Shown here: in pieces, positions 8,457-16,522 of the stretch
Layout: each line of letters starts with the position of its first letter
How positions within the stretch are numbered: the first letter of the stretch is position 1
Source of the DNA: an uncultured Flavobacteriaceae bacterium
Lineage (GTDB): Bacteria; Bacteroidota; Bacteroidia; Flavobacteriales; Flavobacteriaceae
Assembly: GCA_947494825.1 (NCBI GenBank)
Contig: CANLWN010000006.1
Span: forward strand, 1 to 64,000
Length of the DNA: 64,000 bases
Reading direction: 5' to 3'
Position numbers and translations under genes: made by a program
Notes under the pieces: generated by a model
What the model was told of the DNA's origin: nothing
The model's database searches: none
What the model saw: only the letters and a program-made list of their open reading frames with translations

Positions 8457-10919
8457 ATGAAATTCAGCACCGTCCTAGTTCTGACCTTTCTATTGTTCTT
8501 TGGTTGCCAACAAGAAAAGGTGGTTTCGTCTTCCCTTTTGGCCTATGTTCCGCAAAACGCCTCCGCCATAATAAAAGTAAATGACCTGTCCAGTTTTAAA
8601 AGCGAACTAAAAAACAACGATTTTCTTTCCAAATTGAACGGGACTAAACTGCACACAGCAGTTTTTGATAAACTTAAGGGCCTTGATTATGTCCAAACCG
8701 ATACCGAAAGCGTCATTGCATTTACCGAATTAGGGAAGGACAATCTAGAATTTATTTATGTGGTATCGCAAAGCGCGGATTTTTTGCAATTGACGGACAT
8801 TACAGACAAAACCATAGAAACCGTTAGCTATGAGCAGCATACTTTTAAAAAATACACGATTGAAGGTTCGATCTTTTATGGAACGGTCCTGGACGGCAAA
8901 ACCGTAATCAGTTCTTCACCCATTTTGTTGGAAAATTTAATACGCAAAAGGGGAGAGCTTAGTACGTTGGGGCCTTTAAAAAAGCTATATGAGATTGCCA
9001 ACACCAATAAATCCGCTACTTTTTTTATCAATACCCAAAACGGCGATGCCCTCATTTCATCCATCCTAAACGAAAATGCTGGTATCTCCATGAGCCGATT
9101 CTCCGATTGGGTGTCCTTGGACCTCAGTATGGGACAGGACTACATCAATTTTAATGGAATCGCTATGGCCAATGATTCTTTGAAAAAATTCACCAACCTA
9201 TTCTGGAACACCGGCCCATTGCCACATACCACCCCGGCATTTGCACCCATTACAGCAGATGGTTTCCTCTCCTATACCTTTGACGATTACGATGTTTTTG
9301 CTAAAAACCAACAAAAATACCTTGATCGATCGATAGCCATGGATACTGTATTCAATACGGTGGAAGAGGTGGGCATCATATTCCTTAACACCAAAAAGGC
9401 CGTAGTGCTCAACACCTATGGTTCAGAAAATATAACCCAGTTTTTGGACGGTTTAAAAAAAGGCACTGTTGATTATCAGGGAACCGAGATAACCTCCTTG
9501 GCCGCCAACGACTTCCTGAACGAAATTTTTAATCCCCTTATTCAAAATTTTGAAGCAAATTACTATGCCATTTTGGAGAACAGCTTTGTGTTTTCTGGCG
9601 ACAGGGAAAGTTTGCAGACCGTAATCAGTAATTTTAAGAACAGCTCTACCTATAACAAGGCGCCATCCTTTGATACGGCCAAAACGGTATTGGCCGATGA
9701 GTCCAATCTTCTATTTGTAGCGGACAATAAGGGATTACAGCAAATCCTGAAAGAGGATTTTTCATCGGACCTGCTAAAAGATCTGCAACGCGCGAAGCTT
9801 TCCAAATATGCATTTGCCGGACAACTGGTGACCGATGATACGTTTTATCACACCAATCTGATCCTGAAGAAAATAGGCAGGGAGGCGAAGCTCAATACCA
9901 CCTCTCCCCTATTCACGGTGCAACTGGACAGTGACCTTGCCACTACTCCCCAGTTTGTGATAAACCACAGAACCAATAAAAAGGAAATCGTAGTTCAGGA
10001 CAAGGATAATTATGTGTACCTCATTTCCACTGCGGGAAAGGTACTTTGGAAAAAACAGTTGGAAGGTAGAATACAGGGAAAAATTGAACAAGTGGATATT
10101 TACAGGAACGGCAGATTGCAACTTGCCTTTACCACGGATAATCAATTTTTGATTTTGGACAGGAACGGCGAGGAGGTACCTCCTTTTACCAAAAAGTTCT
10201 CTGGTGGCAACCTAAACCCCTTGGCGGTTTTTGACTACGAGCGCAAAAAAGACTATCGTTTTGTCATCACCCAGGGCAGCAAGGTCTTTATGTACAACAA
10301 CCAAGGAGCAATCGTAAGCGGTTTTAAGTACACCGCTGCCGAAAGTCCAATAATAAAGGTGCCCAGGCATTTTAGGATTGGAAAACGTGATTATCTGTGC
10401 TTTGTCCTAGAGAATAAAAGTTTAAAGATTCTGAACCGTGTAGGGGACGTTCGTACGAAAGTTTCTGAGAAAATCGATTTTTCGGAAAACGAAATGTACC
10501 TCTACAAAAACAAATTTTCGACAACCGACAAAAAAGGAACCTTGGTTCAAATAGATGAGGCCGGTAAAACAACCCGGTCCAGCTTTAATCTCAATAAGGA
10601 CCACGGTATGGACGCCACAAGTAAGACACTTGTGCTGATCAATGACAATACCTTAAGCATCAAGGGCAAAAAAGTGGAGTTGGATCTAGGGGTCTATACC
10701 AAGCCCAAAATATTCTATCTGTACGATAAAATATATGTCAGTGTAACGGACATTCAAAACCAAAAGATCTACCTTTTTGATAGCAATGCCAAGCCCATTC
10801 AAAACTTTCCGATATATGGCAATTCCCTAATTGACCTTGCAGACATGGACAATGACCGCAAACTGGAGTTGGTTGCCAAGGACTTGGAGAATTCCTTGAT
10901 CATCTACAAAATGAATTGA
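8457..10919 (+). CDS. Large lipoprotein with C-terminal beta-propeller-like region
   Basis: The 820-residue product begins with a lipoprotein signal (MKFSTVLVLTFLLFFGC, cysteine at residue 17). Residues about 25-480 resemble the N-terminal half of DUF3352-like proteins (LLAYVPQNASAIIKVNDLSSF). From about residue 490 the sequence has short beta repeats typical of PQQ/VCBS-like propellers (VYLISTAGKVLWKKQLEGRI, QFLILDRNGEEV, VFMYNNQGAIVSGF, IYLFDSNAKPIQNF) and it ends with an FG-GAP-like DMDNDRKLELVAKD. It is probably anchored in the outer or inner membrane and mediates protein binding. Function is unknown. The position next to rnhB recurs in related flavobacteria to my knowledge, but this is recalled rather than checked. 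Confidence 0.8.
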   Translation: MKFSTVLVLTFLLFFGCQQEKVVSSSLLAYVPQNASAIIKVNDLSSFKSELKNNDFLSKLNGTKLHTAVFDKLKGLDYVQTDTESVIAFTELGKDNLEFIYVVSQSADFLQLTDITDKTIETVSYEQHTFKKYTIEGSIFYGTVLDGKTVISSSPILLENLIRKRGELSTLGPLKKLYEIANTNKSATFFINTQNGDALISSILNENAGISMSRFSDWVSLDLSMGQDYINFNGIAMANDSLKKFTNLFWNTGPLPHTTPAFAPITADGFLSYTFDDYDVFAKNQQKYLDRSIAMDTVFNTVEEVGIIFLNTKKAVVLNTYGSENITQFLDGLKKGTVDYQGTEITSLAANDFLNEIFNPLIQNFEANYYAILENSFVFSGDRESLQTVISNFKNSSTYNKAPSFDTAKTVLADESNLLFVADNKGLQQILKEDFSSDLLKDLQRAKLSKYAFAGQLVTDDTFYHTNLILKKIGREAKLNTTSPLFTVQLDSDLATTPQFVINHRTNKKEIVVQDKDNYVYLISTAGKVLWKKQLEGRIQGKIEQVDIYRNGRLQLAFTTDNQFLILDRNGEEVPPFTKKFSGGNLNPLAVFDYERKKDYRFVITQGSKVFMYNNQGAIVSGFKYTAAESPIIKVPRHFRIGKRDYLCFVLENKSLKILNRVGDVRTKVSEKIDFSENEMYLYKNKFSTTDKKGTLVQIDEAGKTTRSSFNLNKDHGMDATSKTLVLINDNTLSIKGKKVELDLGVYTKPKIFYLYDKIYVSVTDIQNQKIYLFDSNAKPIQNFPIYGNSLIDLADMDNDRKLELVAKDLENSLIIYKMN

Positions 10920-11122
10920 CTCCCACTTCCCGGTCGGTTATACACGATAATGGACCACGTGCACGATCCTTGTCATGGCAACGCACTTTTTCGCTATTTT
11001 GAAATTTATGCATTAGATGTTGGACGATTTGAAGGATTTTTCGACCATTCGATGCAATGCATTGATTACCAATACTATCGAAAGAATATTGTATTTTTAT
11101 TGATACTGTAAAACACTATACC

Positions 11123-12442
11123 ATGAAAACTTCCAATGACTTAATCCGCTCCGTTCTTCCCTTTGTACTCCTTCTCTTTTTTATCCCTACGGCCAATAGT
11201 CAAATCCTTAAAAAATTGACAAAAAAAGCCGAAAAGGCTGCGGAACGCACCGTAGAAAAAAGGGTTGAAAAGGAAACAACAAAAAAGACGGATCAGGCGC
11301 TGGACAGCATTCTGGAACCTGGTGCCAAAGGGAAGGACAAAAAGAAAAGCCCATCGACCTCTGGGGAAAATCCCTCCAACACATCATCCAACTCCGGCGG
11401 GGAAAATCCCACAGGTCCAAAATCCATTACCGTCTATAGCAAATTCGACTTTGTTCCCGGCGACAAAATCCTGTACTTCGATGACTTTTCAACGGACTTC
11501 ATTGGCGACTTTCCCTCCAAATGGAATACCAACGGTAGTGGAGAGGTGGTGACCATAAACGAATCTCCCCAGCGCTGGTTGGGAATCTTACCGGGTTATA
11601 ACACCTATTACATTCCAGATGTTCCCGCCCTTCCGGAAGAGTATACCATAGAATTTGACCTCCTGGCCATTGGTTTGGATGCCAAAACCTCTTCCACCGC
11701 TACCTTGCAGATAGCGCTTAGCGATGATCCCAATTTTAAACGCGGAGACAATTGGGTACATGCCTATATTCCCTTCTGTCAATACGGCGCCATCGGAATA
11801 CGTATGCGAAATTTTATCAACAAGGGGGCAGATGGGGAAATCAATAACGTGGTCAATGCAGACCTAAGGACCGCCGTAGTGGATCAGCCCCATATTTCTA
11901 TCGCGGTCAATAAACAGCGTTTCCGTCTATGGGTCAATGAAAAAAAATATGTGGACATTCCCCGGGCGGTTCCTATGGGTAGTGTACTGAGTACTTTAAA
12001 ATTTCAGCTTACCAGTTTCAAGGATGGCAAAGAGCAACTTTTTATTAGTAATGTGAAAGTCGCCAAAGGCGGACTAGATCTTAGAAGAAAACTCCTCTCC
12101 GAAGGCAAAGTATCTACCAATGGTATTTTGTTCGAATCCGGCTCTGCCAATATTCAGCCCAGATCCATGGGGATTATCCGTCAAATTTCGCAAGTCTTGC
12201 AACAAGACGGCGCCATGAAACTCCTTATTATTGGACACACCGATTCGGATGGGGATGACACCGCAAATATGGCGCTATCCAAAAAAAGGGCGGATGCGGT
12301 AAAAAATGCATTGATCACTATCTATAAGGTTACCGCGGACCGTTTGGAGACCACGGGTAAGGGAGAATCGGAACCTGTGGCCGATAACGGCACTACCGAC
12401 GGCAAAGCGCAGAACAGAAGGGTAGAGTTCATAAAACAATAA
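11123..12442 (+). CDS. OmpA-family peptidoglycan-binding outer membrane protein
   Basis: The 439-residue protein has a signal peptide (residues 1-26, ending near ANSQ), a strongly charged Lys/Glu segment (about 28-65), a Ser/Asn/Pro linker and a central jelly-roll-like region (about residues 110-320). It closes with a complete OmpA domain: ILFESGSANIQPRSMGIIRQ, LLIIGHTDSDG and the terminal RVEFIKQ, including the peptidoglycan-contacting Asp (HTDSDG) and Arg (AQNRRVEF). It probably tethers the outer membrane to the cell wall. It stands alone between intergenic spacers of 203 and 44 bases and converges on lipB. The role of the central domain is unknown. Confidence 0.9.
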   Translation: MKTSNDLIRSVLPFVLLLFFIPTANSQILKKLTKKAEKAAERTVEKRVEKETTKKTDQALDSILEPGAKGKDKKKSPSTSGENPSNTSSNSGGENPTGPKSITVYSKFDFVPGDKILYFDDFSTDFIGDFPSKWNTNGSGEVVTINESPQRWLGILPGYNTYYIPDVPALPEEYTIEFDLLAIGLDAKTSSTATLQIALSDDPNFKRGDNWVHAYIPFCQYGAIGIRMRNFINKGADGEINNVVNADLRTAVVDQPHISIAVNKQRFRLWVNEKKYVDIPRAVPMGSVLSTLKFQLTSFKDGKEQLFISNVKVAKGGLDLRRKLLSEGKVSTNGILFESGSANIQPRSMGIIRQISQVLQQDGAMKLLIIGHTDSDGDDTANMALSKKRADAVKNALITIYKVTADRLETTGKGESEPVADNGTTDGKAQNRRVEFIKQ

Positions 12443-12486
12443 GTCGTGAAGTTAGGTGTAGGGACCACCATTCGGAAAACCTAGGG

Positions 12487-13203
12487 TTATGCCTTTGTTG
12501 CTTCCCTAATGCCCTCTGCCTCGAAAAGCGCTAAGAAATGTTTGATCAGTTTGTCTTGCACAGCGTGCATCGGCACGTTGGGCATGCCCAATTCCACATT
12601 TAAGGAGGTGACCGCTTTGTCTTTGATGCCGCAAGGTATCATGTGGTCAAAATAGCCTAGGTCGGTATTTACGTTCAAGGCAAAACCGTGCATGGTGACC
12701 CATCTACTTGCCCGTACACCCATAGCGCATATTTTGCGTGCTAAAGAGGTTCCAACATCCAACCAAACACCCGTTTCCCCTTCAGAACGTTCACCTTGCA
12801 ATCCGTAGTCTGCCAGGGTGCGGATGACCATCTCCTCCAAGAACCTCAAATATTTATGGATATCGGTAAAGAAATTGTCCAGATCCAAAATGGGATAACC
12901 CACAATTTGTCCAGGGCCGTGATAGGTAATATCGCCCCCTCTGTTAATTTTGTAAAAGGTAGCACCCTTTTTTGCCAGGTCATCGGTCTGGACCAGGAGG
13001 TTTTCCATATCGCCGCTTTTGCCCAAGGTGTACACATGAGGGTGCTCCACAAATAATAAATGGTTAGGGGTCTGTATATTGGTGCCGGTTCTTCGGTTCC
13101 CAATTTTGATGTCCAAAATTTCCTGGAACAACACCTCCTGTACGTCCCAGGTCTCCTTATAATCCTTGAGCCCCAAATCCCGTATGGCAACCTGCTTGTT
13201 CAT
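12487..13203 (-). CDS. lipB: Octanoyl-[acyl carrier protein]:protein N-octanoyltransferase
   Basis: LipB moves octanoyl groups from acyl carrier protein to the lipoyl domains of 2-oxo acid dehydrogenases and the glycine cleavage H protein, the first step of lipoate biosynthesis. The 238-residue product shows the family signature RGGDITYHGPGQ (near residue 98), the catalytic lysine region ARKICAMGVRASRWVTMHG and the catalytic cysteine in MIPCGI. Length fits. The start codon is 5 bases from a perfect -7 element, so the mRNA may be almost leaderless. The enzyme would supply lipoate for the E2 protein encoded at 35021, among others. Confidence 0.96.
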   Translation of the reverse strand: MNKQVAIRDLGLKDYKETWDVQEVLFQEILDIKIGNRRTGTNIQTPNHLLFVEHPHVYTLGKSGDMENLLVQTDDLAKKGATFYKINRGGDITYHGPGQIVGYPILDLDNFFTDIHKYLRFLEEMVIRTLADYGLQGERSEGETGVWLDVGTSLARKICAMGVRASRWVTMHGFALNVNTDLGYFDHMIPCGIKDKAVTSLNVELGMPNVPMHAVQDKLIKHFLALFEAEGIREATKA

Positions 13204-13208
13204 AATGG

Positions 13209-13236
13209 CAAAGATACGAAGACCTTAGGGTACAAA
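13209..13236 (-). promoter_or_regulatory. lipB promoter
   Basis: Minus strand TATCTTTG at 13209-13216 is a perfect -7 element, with TTTG at 13233-13236 as -33 and 16 bases between. Transcription would start at or next to the lipB ATG (13203), pointing to a leaderless or nearly leaderless transcript. Confidence 0.55.
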
Positions 13237-13977
13237 CTAATCTTCGAGCTCCACCTCAATACTAAGGGCTTCCGGGTTTTTAAGATAATCCAAAAACTTG
13301 ACCTGATAGATAACTGTTTTGCCATCAGCACTAAAGGTAGCTTCCTCTGCATTGGTCGATTTTACCCGCCTCGGAAAATGATATTTTAGGGTATAGGTAG
13401 AACCGGACAAGAACATTTCTGCGCCTTGTAGACTATCCAAACTCTTGAGATGCAGGGTGCTGTCCACTATGGTGGTGGTGCGCCTAAAGATGCGCTCATC
13501 AAAAGAATACCTTACTTGGGTGGCCTGTTCGTCGGTAATGATCGGATTGGCCTGTCCGCTATCATTGCCAGGGCCCAAAGCACTGGCATTCTGAAAGGCG
13601 TTAAAGGCATCGCTTACCTCGGAAACATCCTGGAAAGCGCTGAACATGTCAAAGGCCATGACCTTGGTTTCCGGATTCATGACCATATGCAACTTAAAGG
13701 GTTCCAGCTTTTTTAGTTTCTCCTGCTGTTCCAGGGGCAAGGTGGCAATACTATCTTTTTTCTCCCTTAGAAAATCTTTGAAGGAAATTACGGAATCCAC
13801 TGCTTTTTCGTTGGTTTGCAACATCTCGTCACCAGCCATTTCCATGAGCTCGGAACCGTCAAAATTTATGGAGATTTTTCCCGAACCGTCTTCTTCTACA
13901 TAAATCTCTTCGGTAAAATTGCAGGAAGAAAACAAAAGGGCAATACAGAGGTATGCAAAAAAGGAAATCCTTTTCAT
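13237..13977 (-). CDS. Conserved lipoprotein of unknown function
   Basis: The 246-residue product begins with a lipoprotein signal (MKRISFFAYLCIALLFSSC, cysteine at residue 19) followed by EEIYVEEDGSGKISINFDG, a motif I associate with a flavobacterial lipoprotein family without known function. The remainder is mostly beta-strand with a helical middle (KDFLREKKDSIATLPLEQQEKLKK). A longer frame opens upstream to 14064, but a perfect -7 element at 14029-14036 would lie inside it, so the ATG at 13977 is chosen. It ends 34 bases before the lipB start on the same strand. Confidence 0.8.
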   Translation of the reverse strand: MKRISFFAYLCIALLFSSCNFTEEIYVEEDGSGKISINFDGSELMEMAGDEMLQTNEKAVDSVISFKDFLREKKDSIATLPLEQQEKLKKLEPFKLHMVMNPETKVMAFDMFSAFQDVSEVSDAFNAFQNASALGPGNDSGQANPIITDEQATQVRYSFDERIFRRTTTIVDSTLHLKSLDSLQGAEMFLSGSTYTLKYHFPRRVKSTNAEEATFSADGKTVIYQVKFLDYLKNPEALSIEVELED

Positions 13978-14028
13978 GGGTATGGTGTTGATTATATCTA
14001 CAGAGGAAAAGTCATCAAATTGTCTAGC

Positions 14029-14036
14029 CAAATATA
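14029..14036 (-). promoter_or_regulatory. -7 element of the 13237-13977 lipoprotein gene
   Basis: TATATTTG on the minus strand matches the consensus exactly and gives a leader of about 45 bases to the ATG at 13977. GTTG at 14059-14062 is a possible -33 element at 22 bases. It supports the shorter start of the gene. Confidence 0.5.
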
Positions 14037-14098
14037 CGGGTAATGCCATGGCAATTGCCAACAAAATTGTACTTTTTTTCTATCAGGGGCCTAAAGCG

Positions 14099-14254
14099 TC
14101 AGTTTGGATTGTTAAGGATCACCAATGCGGCGATGACGCCCGGCACCCATCCACAGAGGGTAAGCAAGAATACGATGAGAAAAGACCCACAGCCTTTCCC
14201 AATAACGGCTAGAGGTGGGAAAATAATGGCCAGTAGTACGCGTAAAAAACTCAT
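14099..14254 (-). CDS. Pmp3/YqaE-family small membrane protein
   Basis: A 51-residue protein that begins MSFLRVLLAIIFPPLAV and ends GVIAALVILNNPN. Two hydrophobic helices (about residues 4-22 and 27-47) are joined by a short Lys-Gly-Cys-Gly turn, and the second contains TLCGWVPGVIAAL. This is the compact two-helix pattern of Pmp3/YqaE (UPF0057) proteins, which sit in the cytoplasmic membrane and affect membrane potential and salt tolerance in yeast and plants. Length matches the usual 50-55 residues. It is a single gene between two promoter regions, 122 bases after the upstream lipoprotein start and divergent from the LuxR-type gene at 14355. Confidence 0.85.
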   Translation of the reverse strand: MSFLRVLLAIIFPPLAVIGKGCGSFLIVFLLTLCGWVPGVIAALVILNNPN

Positions 14255-14354
14255 GATAGTAGGTTTTATGATCGATGTTACTTATATGTCCCAAATCCCT
14301 GTGAATTGTTACACAAAAACCCTTACTTTTAACGCTGTCGCGAACCTTTAAACC

Positions 14355-15419
14355 ATGAAATGCACCATTTTTTTGCTGTTCGTACTGTCGGTTGCTCCCT
14401 GCTTAGGGCAGTATAGCTTTGAGGGTCAATTGGAAAAAAATAATGCGGGACGTACGGTGTACCTCTCCATCATTGATGACCACCGCAAACTGTCCAAAAT
14501 ATATGTGGGTCAGATCATTCGAAGGACGGAAACAGATTCCCTTGGGTTTTTCAGTTTTAAGGGAGATAATCTCTCTCCCAAAAACCAGATTTACAGGATC
14601 CATACCGACGGTTGTTCGGACCTAAAAGGGACCACTGAGCATTTCCCAGGGAACTGTGACAACAGCTACAGCATTCTTTTTCTAGCAAAAAACACAGATA
14701 CCATTTATTTTCCGGAAACCGCTACCCGGGAAATTTTCTGTTCCATCACCTCCAACAACGACCGTGCATCGGTCTTTCTTCAAATAGAGGATCTTAAAGA
14801 ACGGATGTTATTCGATTTTTCCGATTTTAGAAGTGAGGCCAACCGTAATCTCAACTCCCAAAAATGGTTTGGGACCTTACAGGAATACGGTAGGGAACTC
14901 AACGAACCTTTGGCAGAGCTGTACATTTACGATTTTCTCTCGGACAAGCGCAACGAGACCTTTGCCTATTATCTAAAAGATCTAAGCACCAATACCTATT
15001 ACGATGAACTTTTGGACCGACTTAAAACGACCTATCCAGACAGCCGATTTACCCAACTTTATGAGGCCGAAATCGTTTCGGACAAACTACTTTACAGCTT
15101 CAGCGAAAAGGAAGGTGGGCTAAAGCTCGAAATCTTCCTTGCCGGATTATTGGTATTGTCCTTGATTACCAATATCTATCTGATTTTTCGCCAAAAAAAA
15201 CTACAGGCCAAGCAAAACGGCATATCCGTATCGGAGCTTACCAAACAAGAGCGGAAAACGCTTGACCTTATATTGCAGGACCGGACCAACAAGGAAATTG
15301 CGGCCGAGCTCTTTGTTAGTGTCAGCACGGTGAAAACGCATATCAACAATCTGTACAAAAAACTAAAAGTGGGGTCACGGGAAGCGTTGAAAGCAGGCCT
15401 TGAAGGAAAAAAGATGTAA
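14355..15419 (+). CDS. Membrane-tethered LuxR-type (GerE) transcriptional regulator
   Basis: The 354-residue protein has an N-terminal signal sequence (MKCTIFLLFVLSVAPCLGQ), an extracytoplasmic domain of about 235 residues with four or more cysteines, one membrane helix (about residues 256-277, LEIFLAGLLVLSLITNIYLIF) and a cytoplasmic C-terminal HTH of the GerE type (LTKQERKTLDLILQDRTNKEIA... VSTVKTHINNLYKKL). The design fits a one-component sensor in which an envelope signal controls DNA binding directly. The early region (YSFEGQLEKNNAGRTVYLSI) resembles a DUF4369-like beta domain found in flavobacterial thioredoxin-like proteins. Target genes and signal are unknown. The next gene, a thioredoxin-like protein, begins 110 bases downstream on the same strand. 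Confidence 0.85.
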   Translation: MKCTIFLLFVLSVAPCLGQYSFEGQLEKNNAGRTVYLSIIDDHRKLSKIYVGQIIRRTETDSLGFFSFKGDNLSPKNQIYRIHTDGCSDLKGTTEHFPGNCDNSYSILFLAKNTDTIYFPETATREIFCSITSNNDRASVFLQIEDLKERMLFDFSDFRSEANRNLNSQKWFGTLQEYGRELNEPLAELYIYDFLSDKRNETFAYYLKDLSTNTYYDELLDRLKTTYPDSRFTQLYEAEIVSDKLLYSFSEKEGGLKLEIFLAGLLVLSLITNIYLIFRQKKLQAKQNGISVSELTKQERKTLDLILQDRTNKEIAAELFVSVSTVKTHINNLYKKLKVGSREALKAGLEGKKM

Positions 15420-15529
15420 AGCACAGGTTCGTAATTCAACCCAGGTCTAGTCCCCATTTCCACCCCGATTTTCTTTTTACAGCTCTCGAGAATGTTCATT
15501 TTTGGAACCCTAACTAAAATCGTTTCAAG

Positions 15530-16426
15530 ATGAAAAAAGCAGTATTATGCGCAATCGGGAGTTTCTTCTCCTTGCTGTTGATCCAGGCACAACCCCTCAA
15601 TAGGGAAGCAGCACATGGGGAGAACAATCCCTACCTAATCGGTAAAATAAATCGGGAAGGACTTTCAAATGCTGGTTATGCCCAATGGTTTTTGGGGAAC
15701 AAGCGCGATTATGTGCCTAAACCAGAGGTTTTGAAAGTAGTAAAGGAGCAATTGAACGATTATACCATCACCCTGTTTATGGGAACGTGGTGCGGTGATA
15801 GTAAGCGGGAAGTACCGCGTTTTTACAAGATTTTGGAGTCCGTCCAATTTCCGTTGGAACGACTTACTGCCGTGGCGGTGGGCAGAGAGGCCAACAACTA
15901 CAAGCAAAGTCCCGGTGGGGAGCAGGAGGGCCTCAACGTACACCGAGTACCCACCTTTATCTTTTATCGAAACGGAAAGGAAATCAACCGGATCGTGGAA
16001 CGCCCCATACATACTTTGGAGGAGGACATAAGTGACATTCTCAAAGGGGAATACCGGCCCAACTACCAGGCTGTGGCCAGTATCCATACCGCATTGGAGG
16101 AAATGGGCCTGAAGAAGTTTCAGAAAAAGTCGAAGCAGCTCTTGGCCCGCACCAAAGCCCTTGTTGACGGCCCCTATGAGCTAAGCTCTTATTCCTACTT
16201 ATTGTTTACCCAGGGCAAAAAAGAAGAGGCCCTGGCCGTGGCCGAACTCAACGTACAACTCTACCCGGAGGATGCCAGGGTATATCACAGCCTAGGGAAC
16301 AGGTTGCTTGCCCTGGAGCGGAATACGGAGGCCCTTGTCCAATTTAAGAGCGCACTACTTTTAGACCCGGGAAACGAGAAGGCAAAAAAAGCGATACGAG
16401 CCTTGGAAACCAAGGAGGTGCAATAA
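15530..16426 (+). CDS. Thioredoxin-fold protein with C-terminal TPR repeats
   Basis: The 298-residue protein has a signal peptide (about residues 1-20, ending IQAQ), a thioredoxin-like domain around residues 55-170 (ITLFMGTWCGDSKREVPRFYK, later RVPTFIFYRNGKEI with the cis-proline), and two or more TPR units near the C-terminus (SYLLFTQGKKEEALAVAEL, YHSLGNRLLALERNTEALVQF). The active-site motif is WCGDS, so the second cysteine of CxxC is a serine. It probably cannot shuttle disulfides in the ordinary way and may instead reduce or bind a single cysteine. It is likely periplasmic. It follows the membrane-bound LuxR-type gene but may have its own promoter. Confidence 0.8.
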   Translation: MKKAVLCAIGSFFSLLLIQAQPLNREAAHGENNPYLIGKINREGLSNAGYAQWFLGNKRDYVPKPEVLKVVKEQLNDYTITLFMGTWCGDSKREVPRFYKILESVQFPLERLTAVAVGREANNYKQSPGGEQEGLNVHRVPTFIFYRNGKEINRIVERPIHTLEEDISDILKGEYRPNYQAVASIHTALEEMGLKKFQKKSKQLLARTKALVDGPYELSSYSYLLFTQGKKEEALAVAELNVQLYPEDARVYHSLGNRLLALERNTEALVQFKSALLLDPGNEKAKKAIRALETKEVQ

Positions 16427-16471
16427 TACCTTGTTTTTGGAAAAGTTGTGTGAAAATTTGTTCAAATAGGC

Positions 16472-16479
16472 TAATTTTG
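16472..16479 (+). promoter_or_regulatory. -7 element of lysS
   Basis: TAATTTTG matches TAnnTTTG and lies 43 bases before the lysS ATG. A GTTG at 16445-16448 could be the -33 element (23 bases). Confidence 0.5.
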
Positions 16480-16522
16480 CTGCTGCCTTCCAAAATCCGG
16501 GAGGCCTTCAAAAATAGAACCT

